The notes under the pieces: model-generated
Database searches by the model: none
The model's input: only the letters and a program-made list of their open reading frames with translations
What the model was told of the DNA's origin: nothing
Shown here: positions 54,729-64,000 of the stretch, piece after piece
Numbering within the stretch: the first letter of the stretch is position 1
Layout: each line of letters starts with the position of its first letter
From: Isoetes taiwanensis
Lineage: Eukaryota > Streptophyta > Lycopodiopsida > Isoetales > Isoetaceae
DNA: 64,000 nt
Assembly (NCBI GenBank): GCA_021234155.1
Contig: JAJEKV010000071.1
Coordinates: 496,001-560,000 of the forward strand
Direction: 5' to 3'
Translations under genes and position numbers: made by a program

Positions 54729-55944
54729 ATGGCCCCAACCAAACAGACCGCGAAGGAAGCGCCGCCTGTGCGAAACCACCAGCCACCGAGACAGATCATT
54801 CGGAAGATGCTTCGTGAGAGGCTCGCAAGAGGGGATCGTTCGCCTTCGGACGAAGAGCAAGACACCTCCGATTTGATCGATGTCTTCAACCAGCAGGTGG
54901 AGGACGAGGCCACATCTCCAAACTCCATGGACGATTTAGACGAGGGAGGTGTATGAAGAAATAGAGCGAGATCCGGCAGCAGAACAAGCGATGAGCAAGT
55001 GACAGTTTGGAGCCGGAGGTAGCGCATCTTAGAAGATTCATCGAAATACGAAATGCGGCGGCAGAAGAGAAGGGAGGACAAAAAGAGGAAAAGGAAGGAG
55101 GAGGAACAAAAGACAGCAGAAGAAAAGAAGAAAGCAAAAGGGAAGTTCGTGGCTGGCATAAGGAGAACAAAGGACTGCCCGCCAAGGAAGAGGCCGAACC
55201 CCAACATTATCATCAAGGAGCGGCAACCTGACGAACCCCCAAACCCTTCCGACGACGACTCTTCCGATGGGGACTTCAACCCTAACGCCAGCAGGTGGAA
55301 GCTCTTCCAAGAACCCGTGACGAGCAAGAAGTACCCGAAAGCCCCGCAAGACCGAAAGCAACCCCAAAGAAGACCAAGTGCGTAAGCCCCCGAAAATCTC
55401 CACCGATGGGATAGAAAGAAGCAACCACGACCCGCCCGGGAAGCCTACGTCACCGACAGGGTGAAGATTTATGAGAGAAAGATGAGGGAGCACGAGGCCT
55501 ACATGAAGAAATGGGAGGCCTATAACAAATACTATGAAGAAAAAAAAATGGTCGTGGTCATCGAGGGAGGGCGACCAACGGCAAAGAAAACCTTAAGGCC
55601 GCCACCAACCAAGCCCAAGGTTCCCAAGCCGCCACCCGTGAAGAAAGCGGATAGGAAGGGAGGTAGAGAGAAGAGCTTAAGGGAGATTAGACACTTCCAA
55701 GAAGCCTTCGGGTCTCCTAATCCCCCGTGCCCCCTTCGCTCGGTTGGTGCGTGAAGTTATGCAGGCCTATAGAACAGACTTTAGAGTCACAGACGAGGCG
55801 CTGCTGGCAATGCAAGAGGCGGCTGAGGCAAAGATAGTGCAACATTTTGAAGATTCAACAGCCTGCACTATCCACGCCAAGCGGGTAACCTTGATGCGAC
55901 AAGACATGAGTCTTGCGACCCGCATTAAGGGAGAACGCCCTTAG
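54729..55944 (+). pseudogene. Histone H3-like protein with a long charged insert (fossil copy)
   Basis: The region starts MAPTKQTAKEAP, closely matching the canonical H3 tail start (ARTKQTARKS). It ends in an H3 fold: SLREIRHFQEAFG (alpha-N side), YRTDFRVTDEALLAMQEA (alpha-1/2), KIVQHFEDSTACTIHAKRVT and RQDMSLATRIKGERP, stop at 55,944. Between tail and fold lies ~300 residues' worth of acidic and Lys/Arg/Glu- and Pro/Lys-rich sequence instead of the ~40-residue H3 tail. The loop before alpha-2 has normal H3 length, unlike centromeric H3. Canonical H3 packs nucleosomal DNA; a role in element packaging or chromatin targeting is inference. This copy has a handful of breaks and is treated as a fossil part of the surrounding LTR element. 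Membership of the element rests on position only. Confidence 0.7.
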
Positions 55945-56092
55945 AAACTTTTGTTGTAAATAATTAAAAATTTTGTAATATAGAGCAATTTTGTCTACTT
56001 TGATGACATAAACTTGAGTAATTAGAGCAAATTAATAAGTTTTAGCTTTTATTTCAGTGAAATAGGACATTTGGGAGCCGAGAGACATGATG

Positions 56093-56157
56093 TCTCACAG
56101 CTCGCGCCTCGTCGCAAAACAAAAAGTTAGGATTGAAGCGAGGCGCAAGCTGTGAGA
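56093..56157. repeat. Hairpin repeat 3
   Basis: Arms TCTCACAGCTCGCGCCTCG and GCGAGGCGCAAGCTGTGAGA, with loop containing CAAAAAGTTAGGATTG. The stem is about 19 bp with a single mismatch. Confidence 0.8.
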
Positions 56158-56291
56158 CCTCGCCCAAACTTGACCAAAACAGCTCCAAATCGACCAAATA
56201 AGGGGTCGATTCTGCCTAATTTGATGAGCCCATCACCCTTACACCATTAGTTTACCCAAATTGGACACCTTTAATCGAAATGGGACTGATG

Positions 56292-56356
56292 TCTCACAGC
56301 TCGCGCCTCGTCGCGAAACAAAAAGTTAGGATTGAAGCGAGGCGCAAGCTGTGAGA
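56292..56356. repeat. Hairpin repeat 4
   Basis: Almost identical to repeat 3, 199 bp downstream of it, and 191 bp upstream of the second TATA box at 56,548. Confidence 0.8.
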
Positions 56357-56547
56357 CCTCTTACCAATTCTTCACCAGGACTTGTTAAAGTCACCTTCAA
56401 CCTACTGCATAGCATCTTTTAGGTAACCTAGCCTTGTTCAAGCATCTCCTATAGTCCTCAAACTCCTATTTTGACCTCAGATAGGCTAGAATTACCCAAC
56501 CCTAGGAAATTTTCAAGTCATCCAAAAATTAGGGTTTTCCCCTTTTC

Positions 56548-56555
56548 TATAAATA
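56548..56555 (+). promoter_or_regulatory. Second TATA box
   Basis: TATAAATA in TTTTCTATAAATAGACCCC. It follows hairpin repeats 3 and 4 as the first TATA box follows repeats 1 and 2. An ATG at 56,674 opens a short frame (MATSDFQRWYNKYALCSWPT) that I do not recognise. Confidence 0.5.
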
Positions 56556-56673
56556 GACCCCTCACTTCTCAGATAGCACCCTACAAATGCTGCTCCTGCC
56601 TCTTCTAGCCGATTTCCCAACTCCCCGAGGGCGCTCTTGCAACCCGTTTGTTACCCTCTTCCGCAATTAATCA

Positions 56674-58299
56674 ATGGCAACTTCTGATTTCCAGAGATGG
56701 TACAACAAATATGCTCTATGTTCTTGGCCGACGCCGACCAAATCTTCCGGATTTCGTGAAGGAGGTAGACGCCCAAGCAACCTTTGCACGCTGCTCCCAA
56801 AATTTTTATAGTAGAGTCCTCGACCGAAGTTTCAAGCTAGGGTAGAACCAAATACTAGTGCAACTCCCCCTTGTGTAGGATATTTTGTTCCTAGACAGCC
56901 CCTAGGTAAAGATTAGACGATGTCCCAACATCGCCAAATACCTCACAAACAAAGCGCACCGCATACTCGAGCCAATGGTCCTAATCGCCACCGTGACCAA
57001 GTACTTCTTCAACACCGCCTGGCAATCTTTTTCACCCACCGCGTCGAGAACATCGCGGGGAAACCTCCATTCCCCCCATGGACGATCCATTAGCCGAAAG
57101 CAAAGAACAACGCCCTCACACAGCATTTAACAGAGCAGGAAGGGAAGGGAAGAAGACTCCTGATGAACAGAACTGAGGAGGAGGAAGAAGATGTTGAGCT
57201 CGACCTAGCAGAGGAGCAAAATACAAGCCGAGCGAGAGTGGCAAGACTTCAAAGAAGCCGCAGACTCGTGAGTCGCCACCACCCCCTCGGTTAGGCATCA
57301 CAAGCCTAGCTCCCATTATAATCGGTTGTGAGGAGTTTCTGCCCTAAGCGACATTCAAAACCCCTGAGTGCGGGAAAGGGAGTGGTCGACCAAGAGTTGC
57401 TGCACCAACTCCGCCAAGAATGTAATCTGGACGACTTCATCGTCTCGAGAGTCCGACTTCCCTCCAAGCAAGGGGAAGCCGACACTTACACGGGAGAGTT
57501 TACCGGCCATCCAAGCCTACAGCAACATCGTGCAGATCATGGAGGCGCATAAGGTCGAGAACAAGCTAATGGACGGAGGAAGAGTTCCTTGCTCTCCGTG
57601 AACGATGGGGATCCGTTATGCGACCTCAAACATCCTAATCCAAGCTCGGCCCCGCAGCACCTCCCCGATAGGACAGCGAATTCGACCTCGAGGGCTTCAG
57701 CAAATGCCAATGACTACAGGGAGCTCACCACGGTGGAGGTTGATGATTTCGAAGCGCACCGAAGCCGATACCGAGTGGCCGAGGACCCATCTCGCAACGA
57801 CAGTCATTACGCTTATTACCTCGCCATTGCCGATGGATGGAAGAATAGCGGCTATCCACCGCAAGTTCACCCCCGTGAGGCGAGGGAAGGAGTATCGCTG
57901 TCGATTGCACTCGTGGATTCGCCCGGTATGCACGGTTACCCCAACACCGGTATGCAACTCGGGTGAAAAGAGCGGTAGCACTCGACGCCTTCGACCCCGC
58001 CATACCTTAAAAAGGTAAGATCGCAAGACTGCGATGCTACCTTTATACCTCCCAACCGTTAATAGAAGATTTAGCAAGAGCATTACAGGGTGGATCTCCA
58101 CCAATGTCCTTAGGAACTTGGGCCATTCAAAGGGGAATGTTCAAGTGAAAAAGTTCCCGGAGGATAATCCATCTTACCGGCATCAACAAAATGATTAGCG
58201 AGTTGCAAGTTCTTGTATTAGTGTAATATAAAATATAAATATAACATTCTCTTGCACTATAAATGTTTTTGTGATATATTTTGTGTCCCCTCAACCATG
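56674..58299 (+). other. Coding-like but unrecognised stretch between the second TATA box and gag
   Basis: Several short plus-strand frames have protein-like texture, for example QELLHQLRQECNLDDFIVSR (about 57,390) and VEVDDFEAHRSRYRVAEDPS with SHYAYYLAIADGWKNSGYPP (about 57,740-57,850). I recognise no domain. It may be a further non-standard gene of the LTR element or decayed gag N-terminus. It is broken in several places. Confidence 0.35.
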
Positions 58300-61200
58300 C
58301 CAACAAACATAAATAAAGCAAGAAAGCAAGGAAAACTAACCATGTAGATATGAACCACTTGTGTATGCAAATAGAGGCCCTCGAAAGGAGAGAACGACAA
58401 ACCGGGAACTTACAGGGGAACAGAGTCCGCCAGCCACGCCTCGCAAGAAACCCGCTTGAAGAATTTGGACAAATGACCCCGTAAGAAGAAATATCGCAAA
58501 TGAGGACGGACCTCGAACAGATAAAGGCCTTGCTAGCCGCACGCGCAGAGCAGTGTTCGGTGGGTAACGCCAACCGCCGCAAGCATCCGCCGAGAACGGT
58601 AGAGACAAGAAGAGGAGCAAGAGAGGAAGGTCCCCAGCTGGACTCCTCCGACTAAGCTCGATTCGACCGATTCTGAGGAAGAAGAAGAGCGTAACCAAGG
58701 CCGAAAGGCATCTAAAGGCGAGGAACCACCGAGGGATCTACAAAGGGACACAAGAACCCGACTACCGGCTAGAAAGTAGACTCTGTGATTGGGAAATGTT
58801 TGGAAGGCCGTGAAGCTCGAAAGCAATTCTCAGAGAACAGGTCGTCGCATGGAAGCAGAGGCTTGGCTTGACGAGATGAGCGAATCACGGCAATGCCTAT
58901 GGTATGAAGGATAAGGATAAAGGCTGGTGGCAACAAAATAACCCAAAGGGAGCAAAGACGATTTGGTGGAAGGGTTATGCCAAGGCTCATGGCTTAGCGT
59001 GGATGCTTGCGGTGTTCAAGAAGTTTGCTAAAGCCTTCTCTGCCATTACGTCCCCAAGAGAGCACAAGTCCAAAGATGATGCAAAGCGTTCTACAAGTTG
59101 CAAAGAAGGCAACAAGTCAAGATTAAATACACGAGGGAATTTATGAGGCTAAGGTCAGATGTGCCAAAGTTAGGAGAGAAGCACGCAGGGAAAGCTACAT
59201 TGAAGGTCTGAATGAGGAGATCCGCAAGTTTGTAAGGGCAATAAACCCAAGAACAAGATTTAAGCGAGTCCAAGGCAATAAGTTTGCAAGGAACAGGACC
59301 TCGGGGAATAGTGGGGTGAGGCGCAAAGATTACCAAGATAGCAGCAAGGCAAAGCAAGTTTCGGCCAAATGGAGAACGTTTTTGCCCAGACCAGCCTAGA
59401 GCCCCATATAGTGGCAATCAAGGGAAGCAAAGCAGGAGAAGAAGCGTGTATCTTTCAAAGACAAACAGAAGGGTCAAGCTACTCCAAAGCCGCAGCGAGC
59501 CTTTCTTGAGCCATGCCCAAGGAGAAGAGACAGGAGGCATAGAAAAGCGCCTTTGCTTCAAAGTTTCCAGCCAGGCCATAGAACAAATGAACCGAACCAT
59601 ATGTCATGAGTGCAAATACCAGCAAGTTGGGAGATTGGGACACTTTGATCGACGACGACGGGCGCGAGGAGGCCCGCGACTACATCTGTGGTGAGTGTCA
59701 TATCTTTTGCCGCAATAGATACAGAGCAAGCAGAGAGCCAAGATAAAGTAATTTCCACAGTGGGAAAGGCCAAGGCCAAGTCATTTATAGTCCCGATAGA
59801 TTCAGAAGTAGCCATAACTTTGCATCTCCAAGAATGGTTCAAATGTTGAAGTTGAAACCATTAAAGTCAAAAAGCCAAGGCCCGTTGTCTTAGCAAGTGG
59901 AGCAAGAAAGGCGTACGGCAGGTAAAAGAATCAACTTTGACATCGACTTTGCCGGGATTAAGATCCGTGATGGGGCGTATAATGGGCATCGTAGTACGAC
60001 TTGATAATAGGTATGGAATACCTTGGACCAGCAGGGCCATTATTGATTGTGGAAAGCGGAAGGTGACCTTCCCAACACCCTGACGGCAAGATCATTGAGA
60101 TAACGAATAAAGAAGTTGTTCCCATCATGCGGTGTATGTCTTCTAAACGGCTGCTCAAGTGCATCAAGAGTGAGCAGGGTAGCATACATCTTCAAGCTTG
60201 AGATTAGCGAGCCGAATTGGAAGGAAGCAAAGAAGACAAGATGCTCAGCAAAGTTGCCGAGGCAAATAGCTAAGTTGATCACTTCTGAGTTCCACGATCT
60301 CTTTCCGTGATGAGATCAAGCAGCTCCCTCCTTATAGGGGGTCGAAAGTTGAGATAGCACTCAACCGTGAACAAAGCCCACAAGCAAGGCTCCATATAGA
60401 ATGACAACACGGGAGTTGTCGGAGCTAAAGAAGCGATTCTAGGGGAGCTGCTCGACCTAGGTTTCATTAGACCTAGTGTCTCGCGCTTCGAGGCGCCCAT
60501 TCTTTTGTCAAGAAGAAGGATGGATCTTTGAGGATGTGCATAGACTATAGACAGTTGAATAAGCACACCATTAAGAACAAGTATGCGCCCAAGATCGAGA
60601 TGACTTGATGGATCAGCTTCAAGGAGCAAAGATCTTCTTTAAAATTGACTTAAGGTCGTTATCATCGATAAGGATAAAGGAGGAGGATATCCACAAGACC
60701 GCCTTCAGGACGCGGTATGGGCATTACGAGTTCACAAAGGATGCCTTTCGCTTATCAAATGCCCCGCAACGCTCATGAGGCTCATGAACGATATCTTCGA
60801 GGAGTTCCCGACACCTTTGTGATTGTTTTCTTTGATGACATTTTGGTGTATAGCAGATCCCTTGAAGAGCACGTGCAACACTTGAGAAGGGTGCTAGAGA
60901 AGTTGAGAAGACACCAGTTATGCGCCAAGTTGTCGGCGCCACCGCAACGAGAAGGTGGAATACCTTGGTCATGTGATCTCGGCAGTAAGGCATCTCGACG
61001 GACCCCGCCAAGATTGAAGCAGTTGATTCAAAGGGCCGGGCCCAAGAATGTGCACCGCGAGGTCGAAGTTTTCTGTCTAGCGAGTACTACAGAAGTTCGT
61101 GAAGAACTTTGTTAAGATAGCAGCCCCAAGTAATGCACTCTAACGAGGGGCGAAAGGTGAAAGATTGGTGAGCATTGGCACAAGAAAGCCCAAAAGGGGT

Positions 61201-63160
61201 TTGAATTGTTGAAGGAAGCTTTAACAACAGCCCCAGCCTTAACCCCGCCGACCCGGAGAAGGATAAGCTTGTAGCAAATCTTGCAGTAAGATAGCTACAA
61301 AAGTGCTGCTTATGCAAGAAGAACGTGTGGTAGCGTGATGATCCCGTGAAGATGAACGACGCCGAGACGCCACCCAACGCATCGCATCGAGTTGCTTGCG
61401 CTTGTCGTGGCATTAAGAATATGGAGGCACTATCTCTTGGGAAGGAAGTTCCAATTGGATACCGCACCATCGAGCCTCCAATATGTATTCACGCAACCAC
61501 ACCTTAATCCGAGGCAAATGAGATGGATGGAGTTCCTCAAGAATATGACTTTGATATAGTCTACAAGCTTCTGGAAGCTCAATGTGGTAGCAGGATGCGC
61601 TTTCAAGGCACCCCGACAACTAGAGTGCATTGCAACGCAATTTCAACGCCTCCAAATGACTTTGGTAAGAAGATTGAAGAGTCCTTGCCAACGGATGTGG
61701 ATTTCGTGGGAAGTATGGGTAAGCCTCTAAGGAGGCTAGAACAGATAAAGAACGGGAGGCCTTCAAGCATTATAAGAAGGAAGGCAACCTGTTATACCAT
61801 AAGAACAAGTTGTGCATGCTCAATCATCGTGTAAGGAAGTTGATCCTCCATGACACGCTTAACAGCCCAATAGCTGGCCATGCGGGATTCATGAAAACAT
61901 ATTTCAAAGTCGCGCAGCAGCCTATTATTGGCCAGAATGAAGAAGCAAATAGCTCGCTACATCAAGGAATGTCAGCTATGCCAGCATCTAAGGCGTAGCA
62001 GCCAATTCCATTCGGGGCATTAGAGCCATTAGCGGTGCCAAACGCTAAGTGGGAGGTCATCGGCATGGGATTTCATCACGGGACTCCCAAGAACAGCGGA
62101 GGCAAGGATGCCTTGATGGTAGTGATCGACAAGTTGTCGAAGATGGCACATTTTGTGCCTTGCAGACTACGTATACAGCTATGGATACAAAGAAAGCTCT
62201 TCACCAAAGAGATCTTCGTGCTTCATGGCATGCCAAGGGAGATTATCTCCGACAGAGATCCGGGTTCATGAGTGCCTTTGGCAAGACCTCTTTGGCGGCG
62301 ATTCGCACTGTTATCCATGAGCACGCACGTATCATCCCCTCAGACGGATGGCCAAACCGGAGCGGACCAACAGGATCTTAGAAGACATGCTAAAAACTAT
62401 GTCCGGAATAAGCAAAGTATGTGGGAAGAATTCATTCACTTGGTGGAGTTTGCATACAATAGCACTAAGGTGAATCGTCCCGTGATGTCGCCATTTATGA
62501 TCAATTATGGCTATCGATTACCTAACTCCGCACACTTGGCACAACCCCGTGTCAAAAGTAGAAGTTTCTGCAGCCAGATGTTGGCCGATATGCAAAGCAG
62601 CCTCGTGGAAGAAGTTCGAGGTTATCTCCGCTAGCAGCAAAGAAGTCGCCGAAGAGCATCGCCGACAAGCATCGAATCCAGAAGAGAGTTCAAAGTTGAG
62701 ATGATGTTTGGCTCAAGATCAAGGTAAAGCAAAAGCTAAGCTCGATTGGGAATTGCAAGAAGCTTGCTCCAAGGTGGGCCGGACCCTTCCGAATAATCAA
62801 GAGAGTAGGTAATCAATCCTACAAGTTGGAATTGCCAAGACACCTAAAGATTCATAAGGTCTTCCACGTGAGTTTGTTGAAGAAGCATACTCCAAATCCG
62901 CATCGAAGTCTTGGACACTCCAACGTTGTTGGAAATGACGAGGAGCAAATGGAAATAATTCCGAAATGATTCTTGATAAAGCTTTTAAGAAGACAAGGAG
63001 GTCGGAATTCCTCCAAAGATTTGGTCAAGTGGAAACACTTACCCGCTGGAAGACGCCACGTGGGTACTTAAGAAAGATTTAGTAAAGCAGTACCCACAAT
63101 TTATGGAGCAATGGGACGGCAAGGTCATCTCCGAAGAAATCGGCTCAGGCATGTCGATTT
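58300..63160 (+). mobile_element. Ty3/gypsy chromovirus-type gag-pol remains (fossil)
   Basis: Parts in order: gag (to about 59,690, with a zinc-knuckle-like CHECKYQQVGRLGHF near 59,605); protease (about 59,745-60,130, matching the copy at 0.6-1.2 kb); reverse transcriptase (about 60,330-61,100, FFDDILVYS at about 60,828); RNase H (about 61,170-61,500); integrase (about 61,800-62,640); a GPY/F-type module with WAGPFRII and YKLELPRHLKIHKVFHVSLL (about 62,775-62,885); and a chromodomain-like end (LVKWKHLPAG, about 63,020). This order (RT-RH-IN plus chromodomain) defines Ty3/gypsy chromoviruses. It is heavily broken, with well over a dozen interruptions, and looks older than the gag-protease fragment at the window start. 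Confidence 0.9.
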
Positions 63161-64000
63161 GTGTAGGTTAATTCTTGTATAGATTAATCTACGCATGCAA
63201 CCTATGCTTGGTATGGGTCGCATGCGTTGTCACCGATGATGGGACCACTACGGTGATCTCTAGGGCGTGGTGTAATGTCAATGTAGGCATGACCGCGTTT
63301 CCGCTTGGGCGAGTGGAAGGTAGATTAGAAAGTCTACTTCTGTCCCACGGAAGTAGACGACCTCGAGAGAAAAGAGGTCATTAAGGAATGCATTGATAGG
63401 GAAAGCACCTTTAGCCCCATATATGTTTTGATAGGAGGAATCCATCCTTCACGCCCCCACGCGAGAAGGATATCCTCCACGCTGGGCAACTAGAGGTGTA
63501 GGCATGAGTGGCATATAGGCATATAGGCGCTGTCTCCACGGCCATTATGGAAGATTCATCCTCTTCCTACGCCGGGAGATTAGCCATGCATTCATGTAGA
63601 TAGGTGGGTTGGTCACCATATAACCAAAATTTATTAAATAATTAAAACGGTACTAACGTAGTGTCGACCTGCAGGCCAGTAGAGCGCTCCGGAGGGCAAG
63701 GAGGTCGAAGATAAGACTTGCAACACAAGTTTTGTTGGAATGTGTTGCAAGGAATGAAGAGTACCTCGGACAATAATTATAGATATGAAATGTTGAAATT
63801 TTGTCTAACTTAAGATAGTGAATAACTTGTTAATGGTGTTATGAATTGATAAGTATTTCATAATATAATGACGTAATAATGTTCTAAAAATAATTACCTT
63901 AGAGTAATCGTGATAAATGTATAAAGATTATATTGTAGGCATCACGTTGATTGCGTTGCGTGTTAGGAAGATCCCAAGGTGGGAGACCCACGATGTCAGC
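63161..64000. other. No gene seen; possible 3' untranslated tail of the LTR element
   Basis: No LTR start (TGTGACG followed by the LTR body) appears before the window ends. It contains GC-richer sequence to about 63,600, then an AT-rich stretch with nothing recognisable. A 3' LTR, if present, is beyond the window. Confidence 0.4.

Larger units (their letters stand above)
54068..63160 (+). mobile_element. Internal part of the LTR element: histone-like leader gene plus gag-pol (fossil)
   Basis: It runs from the primer-binding-site-like sequence to the end of pol and is read on the plus strand throughout. It comprises an H3-like gene (54,729-55,944), a second TATA-led stretch (56,548-58,300) without a recognised product, and gag-pol (about 58,300-63,160). 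That these form one element is inferred from strand, order and the LTR plus primer site. An older insertion of gag-pol beside an unrelated histone-like gene remains possible. The body is heavily broken, with well over a dozen interruptions. Confidence 0.5.

Noticed and set aside
55660-55944. Centromeric H3 (CENH3)
   Set aside because: The loop before alpha-2 has ordinary H3 length and the tail starts like canonical H3. Although TLMRQD recalls CENH3, the overall pattern is H3-like.

Overview
The window looks like a transposon-dense stretch of a land-plant nuclear genome. Evidence: an ankyrin gene of the plant PGG-type class, L1-like LINEs with a plant-type zinc-binding 3' domain, a CACTA-like element, Ty3/gypsy chromovirus remains with long LTRs, and plant-type SRPBCC and FCP1-like fragments. 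I cannot fix the lineage from sequence alone; a seedless plant is a guess. There are no rRNA, tRNA or CRISPR loci. The only good host-gene candidate is the ankyrin gene (14.45-16.83 kb), and it carries one apparent single-base frameshift.

Layout. 0-3.4 kb: Ty3/gypsy gag-protease fossil, then a solo LTR. 4.7-9.0 kb: CACTA-like element with inverted arrays of a CGTCAGAAAAATCGTCAG motif and the 3' end of a captured intron-containing gene; a Helitron-like 3' terminus lies just after it. 9.5-13.8 kb: two copies of an unknown repeat flanking a 5'-truncated LINE. 14.4-16.8 kb: ankyrin gene. 17.1-19.1 kb: tandem and low-complexity repeats. 19.1-24.8 kb: no gene seen. 24.8-49.5 kb: a three-deep nest of elements. 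52.5-64 kb: an LTR element whose leader carries a histone H3-like gene, followed by gag-pol remains.

The nest is the main discovery. A minus-strand LINE is split by a TIR DNA transposon (outer, 25,768-47,262; TSD TTGA; 27-bp perfect TIRs). Its transposase coding sequence is split in turn by a second TIR transposon (inner, 28,713-43,520; TSD TGAA; 25-bp perfect TIRs). Removing each insert with one TSD copy restores an uninterrupted frame at both junctions. Outer and inner belong to one family and share a two-gene convergent layout. One gene is a transposase with a Cys zinc motif, a DFxENY...SDGCxxQFK...HGKGxxDG core, a CFCxxC motif and a distinctive C-terminal domain. The other is a companion gene encoding a coiled coil, a charged linker and an FCP1-like HAD domain; the outer copy also has a RING-H2 finger. 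The 4-bp TSD and likely three-aspartate core suggest a Sola-like affinity, which is unproven. The inner copy also carries host-like gene fragments (SRPBCC/lachrymatory-factor-synthase-like, a small membrane protein, a lone exon), a 1.14-kb tandem duplication and a nested foldback element.

The second notable system is at 54.2-56.7 kb. Downstream of a 5' LTR and primer-binding site lies a protein that starts like a histone H3 tail (MAPTKQTA) and ends in an H3 histone fold, with a long charged insert between. Paired hairpin repeats lie upstream of its TATA box, and the same arrangement recurs before a second TATA box 1.9 kb downstream.
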